Assembly: GCF_030282845.1 (NCBI RefSeq)
Contig: NZ_JASTWE010000001.1
Coordinates: 124,001-188,000, forward strand
Origin: Pseudodesulfovibrio pelocollis
Lineage (GTDB): Bacteria > Desulfobacterota > Desulfovibrionia > Desulfovibrionales > Desulfovibrionaceae
DNA length: 64,000 bases
Reading direction: 5' to 3'
A model generated the notes under the pieces. That model did not search any database. It was given only the letters and a program-made list of their open reading frames with translations, and had not been told where the DNA came from. The number at the start of each line of letters is the position of its first letter. Within the stretch, counting starts at the first letter, position 1. Position numbers and translations under genes: made by a program. Below are positions 17,537 to 25,608 of this stretch, in pieces.

Positions 17537-17565
17537 CGCATAATCAAGGCGCAAGGCGGCGTCAA
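17537..17565 (-). promoter_or_regulatory. Candidate promoter of the ilvBN leader transcript
   Basis: Minus-strand TTGACG (17565-17560), 17-base spacer, TATGCG (17542-17537), about 35 bases before the leader ATG. The -10 region overlaps an imperfect palindrome, GATTA-N4-TAATC at 17532-17545, which could be an operator. Confidence 0.4.
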
Positions 17566-17651
17566 CATCTTTTTCCACCCATGCGACCCCTTGCCACCAT
17601 CCAGGAAAAGAACCATGCTGCTGGCGCACACGCCGTGCTCAGGAGTCATCC

Positions 17652-18251
17652 ATGCGCATCCTCATCGTCCTGGCCCACCCCGACCCGTCCAGCTTCAACC
17701 ACGCCATCGCCCGCCGGGCACAGGCCACGGCCTTGACCAACGGCCATGACGTGACCCTGCGCGACCTGTACGCCGAGGGATTCGACCCCATCCTGCCTGG
17801 CCCGGAAATCCCCCGGAGCGCCCCCCTCCCGGCCAAAATTGCCCGCCACTGCGAGGAGGCGGCCAGCGCCGACGGCATCATCGTGGTCCACCCCAACTGG
17901 TGGGGCATGCCCCCGGCCGTGCTGACCGGCTGGGTCGATAGGGTGCTGCGGCCGGGAACAGCCTATGAATTCGTGGGCGAGGATGGCGGCGAGGGAGTGC
18001 CCGTGGGGCTGCTCAGGGCGCGCACCGCCCTGGTCTTCAACACGTCCAACACCGAGGCGAACCGGGAGAACACCATTTTCGGCGATCCGCTGGAACGCAT
18101 CTGGAAGGACTGCGTCTTCGGCCTGTGCGGCGTGGCCGAGACCCGGCGGCGGATGTTCCGCATCGTGATCACCAGTTGTGCGGAAGAACGGCACCAATGG
18201 CTCGGCGAGGTCGAGGCTATGGTCAACGCGAATTTCCCCGCGCACCAGTGA
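17652..18251 (+). CDS. Flavodoxin-fold NAD(P)H:quinone oxidoreductase
   Basis: A 199-residue protein of the NQO1/KefF/MdaB family, which reduces quinones or related electrophiles with FMN or FAD. It starts MRILIVLAHPDPSSFNHAIARR, the flavin phosphate loop, followed by VTLRDLYAEGFDP. VHPNWWGMPPAVLTGWVDRVL is the family signature for flavin and substrate contact, and TSNTE lies in the second flavin loop. The ATG has an AGGAGT box. It is a lone gene between the ilvB leader (divergent) and a small membrane protein, and its substrate is unknown. Confidence 0.88.
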   Translation: MRILIVLAHPDPSSFNHAIARRAQATALTNGHDVTLRDLYAEGFDPILPGPEIPRSAPLPAKIARHCEEAASADGIIVVHPNWWGMPPAVLTGWVDRVLRPGTAYEFVGEDGGEGVPVGLLRARTALVFNTSNTEANRENTIFGDPLERIWKDCVFGLCGVAETRRRMFRIVITSCAEERHQWLGEVEAMVNANFPAHQ

Positions 18252-18343
18252 CCCTTCAAGCAGGCACCAATGTCCTGAAGAGATGCCGCAAAGGGACTTA
18301 ATCCCTGTAGTTGCGGTGATCAGGCCGTGATCGGCCAAATGCC

Positions 18344-18511
18344 TTAGAACCGGTCCACCACCACCCAGAAGGCCATCGCACCCACGGCCAGCCGCACCAC
18401 ATGGCGGATATGGAAGGCATAGCCCCAGTCTATGGTGAACATGGCGACCACACTGGCCACGAACACAACCAGGATGAGTTTTCTCCAGACATTGAGCTTG
18501 AGCAGATCCAT
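18344..18511 (-). CDS. Small membrane protein, 55 residues
   Basis: I do not recognise this protein. It has one or two hydrophobic helices (LILVVFVASVVAMFTI and VVRLAVGAMAFWVVV) and a basic start, MDLLKLNVWRK. An AAGGTGGAG box precedes the ATG at 18511. A longer reading from 18577 would start inside the terminator hairpin and is rejected. Confidence 0.6.
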   Translation of the reverse strand: MDLLKLNVWRKLILVVFVASVVAMFTIDWGYAFHIRHVVRLAVGAMAFWVVVDRF

Positions 18512-18535
18512 GGCGTTCACTCCACCTTGCAAGGC

Positions 18536-18565
18536 AAAGGGTTGCGGTTTCATCCGCAACCCTTT
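18536..18565 (-). terminator. Terminator after the Lon-family protease gene
   Basis: Perfect 12-bp hairpin (AAAGGGTTGCGG and its complement, six-base loop) 38 bp after the protease stop on the minus strand, ending in TTT. Confidence 0.7.
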
Positions 18566-18603
18566 GGCATGGTTCATGGTTTGTCAAGGAATAATACGCA
18601 TTC

Positions 18604-21156
18604 CTATTTCTTTTTGGGTGGGGTCTTCCGACCCGGAGTCTTCTTGGCCGGAGTTTTCTTGGCCGGAGCCTTTTTGGCCGAAGCCTTCTGGCTCCCCTTA
18701 TCGTCCTTGTTCTCACCCTTCTTGCCGAAGGCGACGAGGGTGTTCGCGAGCTCGCGCAGCCTGTCGTCGACCAGCCGGTTGATGGTGTCCTTGGGATACG
18801 TGCCGTTCTTGCTGCGCTCGCCCGCCTTGACGCCAGTGAGAATCTCGATGCCTTCGTCGATGGTCCGCACGGCCCAGATGTGGAATTCGCCGTCCTTGAC
18901 CGCCTGGATCACCTCGTCGCGGAGCATGAGGTCCTTGGTATTTGCCTGTGGGATCATAACGCCCTGCTTGCCGGTCAACCCGGCGTGCTTGCAGCAGAGA
19001 TAGAACCCCTCGATCTTCTGGTTCACTCCGCCGATGGGCTGGACCTCGCCGTACTGGTTCACCGAGCCGGTGACGGCGATGTATTGCCTGATGGGCTTGC
19101 CTGAAAGGCTTGAAAGCAGCGCGTACAGTTCCGTGGACGAAGCCGAGTCGCCGTCGATACCGCCGTAGGACTGCTCAAAGGCGATGCTGGCCGCCAGCGA
19201 CATGGGCTTGTCCTGGGCAAAACGGCTGCGCAGATAGCCCGCCAGGATGAGCATGCCCTTGTTGTGGGTGGGGCCGGACATGTCAGCCTCGCGCTCGATG
19301 TTGATGATCCCCTCCTTGCCCAGGGAGGTCACGGTGGTGATCCGGCTCGGCTTGCCGAACATGTAGTCGCCCATGGTGTAGACGGCCAGGCCATTGACCT
19401 GCCCCACCACCTCGCCATCGGTGTCCACAAAGAGGCTGCCCCGGTCGATCATCTCCTGGATGCGCTCCTCGATCTGGTTGGAGCGGTAGACGCGCGCGTC
19501 CACGGCCGCCTTGACGTGAGAGGCACCCACCATGGCCGACTCCTCGCGTGAGGCAAAATGATCGGCCTCGCTCAGGAGATCGGCCATGGCCGGGAAGGAA
19601 GTGGATATCTTCTCCTGCCGCCCAGCCCAGCGCACGGCCTCCTCCAGCACCGCAGTCACGCCCGAGGCATCAAAGGGCCGAAGCCCTTTTCGGTCCACCT
19701 CTGCACGAATGAACCGGGCCACCTGCATGACCGTGTCGTCGTCGCGGTTCATGCTCGACTCGTAGTCGGCCCAGACCTTGAATATCTTGGACACATCCTC
19801 GTCGTAATACTTGAGCATGGCATAGAGATAGGGGCTGCCCAGCACCACCACCTTGACGCGCATGTCTATGGGCTCGGGCTTGAGGCCGGTGGCGCTGATG
19901 AAATAATACGGGTCAAAGGTCTCGATCTCGATCTGCTCCGTCTTGAGCGAGCGCTTGAGGGTCTGCCACACGCCCGGCTCGAAGATGGCGTCCATCAGGT
20001 TGATCACGAGATAGCCGCCGTTGGCCCTGACAAAAGAACCAGCCTTGATCTTGGTGTAATCGGTGTGCCAGCCGCCGTTGCGGTCCATGACCCGCTCGAT
20101 GCTGCCAAAGAGATTGCGGTAGGTCGGGTATGACTCCACGATGACCGGCGGCCCCTGCTTGTCCGCATTGTCCACCAGCAGATTGATCTGATAGGGGTGA
20201 AAGACCACCTCGGGCGGCGGCCCGCCGAACATCATGCCCGGCAGCGGCCCCTGCTTGGGCGGACTGCCCAAGGCCTTGATGCTGTCAAGCTCGTCGCCCA
20301 TGTGGTCGAGGACTGAATCGAGATACACCTGGACCTTGGGATCGTCATACCGCTCGCGAAGCGGCTTGATGAAGTCCTGGGCCAGGGCCATGAACATGAG
20401 GCGGTCCACCTCCTCGTGCTTCTTGCCCACCTCCTTTTGCAGTTCCTTGAGCTCCAGGACTATCTGGTCGATCTGTTCCTTGAGTTCCAGACGCTTGGCG
20501 TGCAGGCGCTCGAACTCCTCCCTGGGGAAACGCTTGTTCTCGACCATCTCCTCAAGTTCGATCATGCGCTTGGGCTCGCCGTCCACCAGGGGGACCACAT
20601 CAGGCCGCTGGATCGGCCCCATCTGCATGCGCACCACCACCAGCCCGGTGTCCTTCACCTGATCCTCGATGGCCTTGTAGAAGCTCATCACCTTCTTCTC
20701 GTGGGCCTCGGCGATCTGGTTCTTGCGGGCAATGTATTCCTCGCTCTCGAAGAGCTGCGGGGCCTCGCGCTTCACCGTGTCCAGAAACTCCTGCATGTCA
20801 CGCTTGAACTCGCTGCCCTGCCCCGAGGTGAACCTGAGCAGTATCGGCGCTTCCGGGTGCTTGAAATTGTTGACATAGCAGAGATCGCAGGGAACGTGAT
20901 TCTTGTCCGCCATCTCGGCGAGAAGCTTCTTGACCGTGGAAAGACGCCCCGTGCCGGGCTGGCCAGTGACAAAGATGTTGTACCCCTTCTTGAGCATCCC
21001 CATGCCGAAGCGGAAGGCCTCCACGCCGCGTTTTTGACCGATGATCTCGGTCTGGGGCTCCAGTTCGTCCGTGGTCGTGAAGGTCATGATCCCGGGATCA
21101 AGGGTCCACTTGAGCTTGTCAGTGGGAACTTCGTGCGATGGCTTCTTGCTGGGCAT
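18604..21156 (-). CDS. Lon-family ATP-dependent protease with Lys/Pro-rich tail
   Basis: An 850-residue protein joining an AAA-type ATPase to a Lon serine-lysine protease, of the LonB-like family with an N-terminal AAA_32 module that replaces the classical Lon N-domain. The nucleotide loop reads GQPGTGRLST, with Arg in place of the usual Walker A Lys. A long helical insert rich in Glu and Lys (LEEMVENKRFPREEFERLHAKRLELKEQ region) follows. The protease domain has the nucleophile in GDSASSTELYALL and the Lys in GGVNQKIEGFY. The last 30 residues repeat KKxPAKK units, like histone H1, and look nucleic-acid binding. GGAG fixes the ATG at 21156; a longer frame overlaps hsp20. It is 14 bp after hsp20, so both probably respond to protein damage. 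Confidence 0.88.
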   Translation of the reverse strand: MPSKKPSHEVPTDKLKWTLDPGIMTFTTTDELEPQTEIIGQKRGVEAFRFGMGMLKKGYNIFVTGQPGTGRLSTVKKLLAEMADKNHVPCDLCYVNNFKHPEAPILLRFTSGQGSEFKRDMQEFLDTVKREAPQLFESEEYIARKNQIAEAHEKKVMSFYKAIEDQVKDTGLVVVRMQMGPIQRPDVVPLVDGEPKRMIELEEMVENKRFPREEFERLHAKRLELKEQIDQIVLELKELQKEVGKKHEEVDRLMFMALAQDFIKPLRERYDDPKVQVYLDSVLDHMGDELDSIKALGSPPKQGPLPGMMFGGPPPEVVFHPYQINLLVDNADKQGPPVIVESYPTYRNLFGSIERVMDRNGGWHTDYTKIKAGSFVRANGGYLVINLMDAIFEPGVWQTLKRSLKTEQIEIETFDPYYFISATGLKPEPIDMRVKVVVLGSPYLYAMLKYYDEDVSKIFKVWADYESSMNRDDDTVMQVARFIRAEVDRKGLRPFDASGVTAVLEEAVRWAGRQEKISTSFPAMADLLSEADHFASREESAMVGASHVKAAVDARVYRSNQIEERIQEMIDRGSLFVDTDGEVVGQVNGLAVYTMGDYMFGKPSRITTVTSLGKEGIINIEREADMSGPTHNKGMLILAGYLRSRFAQDKPMSLAASIAFEQSYGGIDGDSASSTELYALLSSLSGKPIRQYIAVTGSVNQYGEVQPIGGVNQKIEGFYLCCKHAGLTGKQGVMIPQANTKDLMLRDEVIQAVKDGEFHIWAVRTIDEGIEILTGVKAGERSKNGTYPKDTINRLVDDRLRELANTLVAFGKKGENKDDKGSQKASAKKAPAKKTPAKKTPGRKTPPKKK

Positions 21157-21170
21157 GATGGCAACTCCGT

Positions 21171-21581
21171 CTATTTCTTGATTATCCGGACAACCTGGTG
21201 GCGGGGGCATCGGGGCAGGCGGACCACGAGAACCCCCTCGACAAAGGCGACCTCGACATCGTCGGCCCTGATGGCGCAGGGCAACCGGACCTCTTTTCTG
21301 AAGGCCCGTGAACGGCGGTTGTTGCCAGCCGTCTCGAACACCTCGGCCGTGACCACCAGCAGCCGCCCAAGGGCCATGACCGTGACATCTTCCTGGTCGA
21401 TGGCTCCAAGCTCCATCCGGCACACCAGGGCATCACCCTCCTCCCAAAGCTCGATGTCGCCCGGCATGCGGCAGACCATGGCGGGCAGGTCGAGATCACG
21501 GCACAACTCGTCGAAAAGCCTGTCTATCTCAAGGCGCATCCTGGTGATTTCGCCCCGGCTCCAACGTTTCAGATCAGCCAT
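21171..21581 (-). CDS. Hsp20/alpha-crystallin family small heat-shock protein
   Basis: A 136-residue small chaperone that holds unfolded proteins. It has the alpha-crystallin domain: DIELWEEGDALVCRMELGAIDQEDVTVMALGRLLVVTAE, then a strand and loop SRAFRKEVRLPCAI, and VAFVEGVLVVRLPR near the end, where most members have a GVL strand followed by an IxI/V motif; here RIIKK forms the tail. AGGAGG sits before the ATG at 21581; a longer frame upstream crosses the terminator. It is followed directly by the Lon-family protease, a chaperone-protease pair. Confidence 0.88.
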   Translation of the reverse strand: MADLKRWSRGEITRMRLEIDRLFDELCRDLDLPAMVCRMPGDIELWEEGDALVCRMELGAIDQEDVTVMALGRLLVVTAEVFETAGNNRRSRAFRKEVRLPCAIRADDVEVAFVEGVLVVRLPRCPRHQVVRIIKK

Positions 21582-21674
21582 TGGCGCGTTCCTCCTGAGC
21601 GTGTCGGCCCGCCGCCTGGGCAGGCGGTGCAGACATATGTATTCAATGATTACACAATCCGGAGAGGCACGACA

Positions 21675-21706
21675 AGGGGCCTGCCGCATTTCCACGGCAG
21701 GCCCCT
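21675..21706 (-). terminator. Terminator after the 60-residue membrane protein gene
   Basis: Perfect 12-bp hairpin (AGGGGCCTGCCG at 21675-21686 with its complement at 21695-21706). It lies 27 bp after the stop of the small gene and before hsp20, separating the two transcripts. The following T-run is short (TTGT), so the call rests on the stem. Confidence 0.7.
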
Positions 21707-21732
21707 GGGAGCAATCAGAGAATGTGCTGCGA

Positions 21733-21915
21733 TCAAAGCCCCCTGAAAACGTTGGACACGGCAAGAATGCCAAACCCGGCGGACACGAGCCAAAAGGGCC
21801 GGACAAGGCCCTCCAGGGCGGGCACGGACATGACGTCAAGATGAATGAGGATGCCCATCAGACCCAGGATGACGCCTATGACCCAGGTGATGAGTTGCGG
21901 TGCGCTCAGATTCAT
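21733..21915 (-). CDS. Small membrane protein, 60 residues
   Basis: A protein with two clear hydrophobic helices: LITWVIGVILGLMGILIHL and VRPFWLVSAGFGILAVSNVF. I do not recognise its family. A leading MNLSAPQ is polar. It is 39 bp after the sensory protein gene on the same strand and is followed by a terminator, so it may be the last gene of that transcript. Confidence 0.7.
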   Translation of the reverse strand: MNLSAPQLITWVIGVILGLMGILIHLDVMSVPALEGLVRPFWLVSAGFGILAVSNVFRGL

Positions 21916-21954
21916 ACGCAGAAGATCTCCCTTGGCTTGTCTCGAAGAAAAACG

Positions 21955-24090
21955 TCACTCCTCGCTGGCGAGAAACGCCTCGGCCTCGCTGCCCGGAAGC
22001 GGTCTGGAATAGAGATAGCCCTGACCGTAATCGCATTGCAAGGAATAAAGCAGATCGCGCTGGCGCTCGGTTTCTATGCCTTCAGCCACCACCCGCAGGC
22101 GCAGGCTGTGGGCCATGTTGACGATGGCCCTGATGATTTCGATGTTTTCTGGCCCCTTTTCCATGAGCCGCACGAAGCTCAGGTCGATCTTGAGCTGGTC
22201 CACGGGAAATTTCTGCAGATAGCTCATGGAGGAATATCCGGTGCCGAAATCGTCGATGGAAAGCATAATACCGAGCGATTTCAAGATATTGAGACGGACT
22301 GACGACTCCATGGCGTCGAGCATGACAACCGTCTCGGTGATCTCAAGCTTGAGCAGGCTGGCGGGCAGGCCCGTGCTTTCGAGAATCTGCTTGACCATGT
22401 CCACGAGGCTGGCTTCGCCAAACTGCCTGGCAGAGATGTTCACGGACATGATCAGCTCGGCTGCCGCCGGATAGAGGGAGCGCCAGCGGCTCAGGGTACG
22501 GCAGGCGTCTTCGAGGATCTGCTCGCCCAATTCGACTATGAGCCCTGTCTCCTCGGCCACCGGGATGAACTCGCCCGGGCAGATCAGCCCCCGCTCGGGG
22601 TGGTGCCAGCGGGCCAGGGCCTCGAAGCCATAGAGCTGGCCGTCGGCCAGGGTGACGATGGGCTGGAAATGGGCCCTGAACTCCCGGGCGCGCAAGGCCC
22701 GCTTCAGATCGGCTTCCATGGCCAGCACACTGGCCGCGCCCTCGCGCATGCCCACCTCATACGTCACGCAGCGGTTCTTGCCGGCCCCTTTGGCCTTGTA
22801 CATGGCCAGTTGGGCGTTATGCACGAGATTGTCCCGGTCCTCGCCGTAGCCCCTGGCTATCTCCAGGCCCATGCTCGCCGTGATCGGGAATTCCATCCCG
22901 TCGATCTCAAAAGGTTCGGCAAAGGAATCCCTGACGGTCTTGACCATGTCGCGGACATCAAGCTTGCGGCGCATCTCCTCGAAAACGACCACGAAATCAT
23001 CCCCGCCGAACCTGGCCACGGTATCCATCGGACGGACGATGCGGCGCAGACGCACCCCGATCTCCACCAGGATGCGGTCACCCACCATGTGGCCGAAATG
23101 GTCGTTGACCACCTGGAATCTGTCGAGATTGATGAAAAGAACGGCGAAATAGTCCCCGCTGCGCATCGAACGTTCCACCGCCTGACTGAGCCGGTCGAGC
23201 AGCAGTGCCCTGTTGGGCAGGCCGGTGAGGGTGTCATGCAGGGAACTGTGCTTGAGCCGCTGCTCCATGCGCTTGCGGCCGGTCACGTCGCGCACGCTGA
23301 TGCGGACGCCAAGGGGCTGCCCGGTCTCGTCCTCCACCGCGTGCCTGACCATGCTCACCCACCGGACCCGGGCGTCGCGGTGGTTGATGCGGTAGTCGAT
23401 GCCCTCCTCCACCGAGGAAGAGCCGATCATGTAGTTGTGCCAGGCGGCGAAGTCGTCGGGATGGACGATGCGCTGCATCAGCTCCGGGTCTTCGACGAAA
23501 CGGGCCGGGGAATAGCCCGTGATGCGCTGACAGGAGGGAGAGATGTAGATGGCCTCGCCGCCAGGGCCTATCCAGCTTTCCCAGTCATAGATGTAGTCGG
23601 CCACCATTCTGTATCGCTGCTCGGATTCCTTGAGCGCCGCCTGAGAACTCTCCAATTCGGCCACGACCTTTTCCAGTCGCCGGGTGGCTGTCTCCAGGGA
23701 CAGATTCTTCCTGTGCAATTCCGCAAAAATGCCCACCTTGCCGCGCAGAATTTCCGGCTCCACGGGCTTGAACAGGTAGTCCACCGCGCCCAGCTCGTAG
23801 CCGCGAAAGACATTGCGCTGCTCCTTGCTGATGGCGGTGATGAAAATGATGGGCACGGTGCGGGTGTGTTCCGAGGCACGCAGCCTCTCGGCCAGTTCAA
23901 AGCCGTCCATGCCCGGCATCATGACGTCGAGCAGGGCCACGGCCGGATTGCTTTCGGCAGCCTTGACCAGCGCCTCTTCACCGGACATGGCCGTGATCAC
24001 GCGCATGTCCTGGCCGCGCAGGATTCCCTCAATCAACTTCAGGTTGATCCGGTCGTCATCGACCACGAGTATTTCGACTTCACCGCTCAT
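21955..24090 (-). CDS. REC-PAS-GGDEF-EAL response regulator (cyclic-di-GMP)
   Basis: A 711-residue protein. Residues 1-125 are a receiver domain (VDDD, phospho-Asp in ALLDVMMPG, Lys in YLFKPVEP), then a coiled linker, a PAS domain with its PAC part (about 160-280), GGDEF (about 285-445) and EAL (about 455-700). The GGDEF site reads FGGDDF, so the fourth residue is Asp, not Glu, and cyclase activity is uncertain. The EAL domain looks intact: GFEALARWHHP, ITETVV, DDFGTGYSS, and KIDLSFV and VVAEGIET. It is probably a phosphodiesterase, perhaps GTP-regulated, lowering c-di-GMP upon phosphorylation. The ATG at 24090 is the likely start, though its ribosome site is weak. No kinase lies next to it. 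Confidence 0.92.
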   Translation of the reverse strand: MSGEVEILVVDDDRINLKLIEGILRGQDMRVITAMSGEEALVKAAESNPAVALLDVMMPGMDGFELAERLRASEHTRTVPIIFITAISKEQRNVFRGYELGAVDYLFKPVEPEILRGKVGIFAELHRKNLSLETATRRLEKVVAELESSQAALKESEQRYRMVADYIYDWESWIGPGGEAIYISPSCQRITGYSPARFVEDPELMQRIVHPDDFAAWHNYMIGSSSVEEGIDYRINHRDARVRWVSMVRHAVEDETGQPLGVRISVRDVTGRKRMEQRLKHSSLHDTLTGLPNRALLLDRLSQAVERSMRSGDYFAVLFINLDRFQVVNDHFGHMVGDRILVEIGVRLRRIVRPMDTVARFGGDDFVVVFEEMRRKLDVRDMVKTVRDSFAEPFEIDGMEFPITASMGLEIARGYGEDRDNLVHNAQLAMYKAKGAGKNRCVTYEVGMREGAASVLAMEADLKRALRAREFRAHFQPIVTLADGQLYGFEALARWHHPERGLICPGEFIPVAEETGLIVELGEQILEDACRTLSRWRSLYPAAAELIMSVNISARQFGEASLVDMVKQILESTGLPASLLKLEITETVVMLDAMESSVRLNILKSLGIMLSIDDFGTGYSSMSYLQKFPVDQLKIDLSFVRLMEKGPENIEIIRAIVNMAHSLRLRVVAEGIETERQRDLLYSLQCDYGQGYLYSRPLPGSEAEAFLASEE

Positions 24091-24201
24091 CGTCGTCCGC
24101 CATGCCGCCCTTTCTCCGGCGCCCCCGCATGGCGCGAAGACAGCCCGGAATTTCCGCAAATGGAACAGGTGCTTCAGGCAGTAGATACATATTGAGCCAA
24201 T

Positions 24202-24228
24202 ATGTCAACGCCCTCTGTCATTTGACAT
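24202..24228. promoter_or_regulatory. Inverted repeat ATGTCAA-N13-TTGACAT
   Basis: Perfect seven-base arms at 24202-24208 and 24222-24228, with a further TGTCA at 24216-24220 pairing with TGACA at 24223-24227. It lies in the divergent region between the c-di-GMP protein and the DUF493 gene. The right arm contains TTGACA, a candidate -35 (with TATACA at 24243, 15-base spacer). Confidence 0.4.
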
Positions 24229-24280
24229 GGGGCCACACCGGATATACATCCGGCGCAGCCAAGGAAATCCGGAGACCACC

Positions 24281-24541
24281 ATGACCGACCGCAACAACCA
24301 TTTCGAGAGCATTCTCGACGAACATCACCAGTGGCCCTGCCCCTATGTCTTCAAGTTCATCGTGCCCACGGGCAATCTCCCTTTGCTCGCGGCCCTGTTC
24401 GAATCCGAGCGGCTTGTGACCCGGGAGTCCAGTGGCGGCAAGTACACCAGCGTCACCCTTGAATCCACCATGTGCTCCGGCAGCGAGGTCATGACGGTCT
24501 ACCGCAAGGCATCGGAAATCCCCGGACTGGTCGCCCTGTAG
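24281..24541 (+). CDS. DUF493 (YbeD-like) protein
   Basis: An 86-residue protein of the DUF493/YbeD family: WPCPYVFKFIVPTGN, with a YxFKxI stretch typical of the family, then the strand TSVTLESTMCSGSEVMTVYRKASEIPGLVAL, with the last Y-x-xL-like pattern. The fold is ACT-like (E. coli YbeD) and its role is not settled. The ATG at 24281 has a GGAG box; a longer in-frame start has none. Divergent from the c-di-GMP gene, single-gene unit. Confidence 0.82.
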   Translation: MTDRNNHFESILDEHHQWPCPYVFKFIVPTGNLPLLAALFESERLVTRESSGGKYTSVTLESTMCSGSEVMTVYRKASEIPGLVAL

Positions 24542-24658
24542 CGCCAGCGTGACAGGGAGGCCTGCCCTGACCCGATGCTGGCATTGACACGGAAAAAATC
24601 TTGACTGATTTGATCGGATTTATTGCAGCCAACGCCTTTACAGGGCGGCCGGACATAC

Positions 24659-24686
24659 TTACATATGCAAAACAATGTGCTATGAT
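24659..24686 (+). promoter_or_regulatory. Candidate promoter of the nifU operon
   Basis: TTACAT (24659-24664), 16-base spacer, TATGAT (24681-24686), about 65 bases before the nifU ATG. Another TTGACT-rich stretch is at 24601. No clear IscR/Rrf2 operator can be named. Confidence 0.5.
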
Positions 24687-24753
24687 CTTTCCGGTGTACT
24701 GACGCAACCATCGCCCCGCACTCCGGAACAAACCAAGATTACAGGAGATCGCC

Positions 24754-25605
24754 ATGTGGGAATACACCGACAAGGTCAAGGACCACTTCCTCAACCCGCG
24801 CAACGTGGGCACCATTGAAGACGCCGACGGCGTGGGCGAGGTGGGTTCCCTGGCCTGCGGCGACGCGCTCACCCTCTATATCAAGGTGGACGGCGACGTG
24901 ATCGCCGATGCCAAATTCCAGACCTTTGGCTGCGCCAGCGCCATCGCCTCCAGTTCGGCCCTGACCGAGATGCTCAAGGGCAAGACTGTGGCCGAGGCGG
25001 AAAAGATCACCAACAAGGACATCGCCGAATACCTGGGCGGCCTGCCGCGCGAGAAGATGCACTGCTCGGTCATGGGCCAGGAGGCCCTTGAGCAGGCCAT
25101 CAGAAACATGCGCGGCGAGGTGCCGAGCAAGATGGAACATTCCCACGAGGGCACCCTCATCTGCGAGTGTTTCGGCGTCTTCGACGAGGAAATCCTGCGC
25201 GCCATCAAGGAAAACGACCTCAAGACCGTGGAGGACGTGACCAACTTCACCAAGGCGGGCGGCGGCTGCGGCAAGTGCGTGGAAGACCTGGAGCGCCTGC
25301 TTGGAGAGGCGCGCGGTGAGGGTGTCTGCCAAACCCCGTCCGAAGAGCCAGCCCACCCGGCCCAGGGCCTGACCAACATCCAGCGCATGCACCTCATCGA
25401 ATCGGTCATCGATAACGAGATCCGCCCCATGCTCCAGCGAGACGGCGGCGACATCCGCCTGCTGGACATCGACCGCCAGATGGTCCTGGTCCAGTTCATC
25501 GGCATGTGCTCCAACTGCCCGTCGAGCCAGCTGACCCTGCACAACCTGATCGAAGCCAAGCTCAAGGAAAAGGTGGACCCCGAAATCACGGTCCGCGAAG
25601 GATAG
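24754..25605 (+). CDS. nifU: NifU-type Fe-S scaffold, full three-domain form
   Basis: A 283-residue scaffold for Fe-S cluster assembly. The IscU-like N-terminal domain has Cys35, Cys60 and Cys104 ([22 protein letters not shown]). The middle BFD-like domain holds a permanent [2Fe-2S] at Cys137, Cys139, Cys172 and Cys175. The C-terminal NifU domain has the Cys252-x2-Cys255 cluster (MCSNCPSS). These positions are nearly those of Azotobacter NifU. No nitrogenase gene is in the window, so it probably serves general Fe-S biogenesis. An AGGAG box precedes the ATG, and nifS follows three bases after the stop. Confidence 0.95.
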   Translation: MWEYTDKVKDHFLNPRNVGTIEDADGVGEVGSLACGDALTLYIKVDGDVIADAKFQTFGCASAIASSSALTEMLKGKTVAEAEKITNKDIAEYLGGLPREKMHCSVMGQEALEQAIRNMRGEVPSKMEHSHEGTLICECFGVFDEEILRAIKENDLKTVEDVTNFTKAGGGCGKCVEDLERLLGEARGEGVCQTPSEEPAHPAQGLTNIQRMHLIESVIDNEIRPMLQRDGGDIRLLDIDRQMVLVQFIGMCSNCPSSQLTLHNLIEAKLKEKVDPEITVREG

Positions 25606-25608
25606 GCC

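Noticed and set aside
17532-17545. GATTA-N4-TAATC as a separate regulator site
   Set aside because: It overlaps a likely -10 region and is AT-rich by nature; kept only as a remark on the promoter.
18284-18316. Hairpin CCGCAA...TTGCGG after the flavodoxin-fold gene
   Set aside because: It has an irregular stem and no T-run, so a terminator call is not supported.
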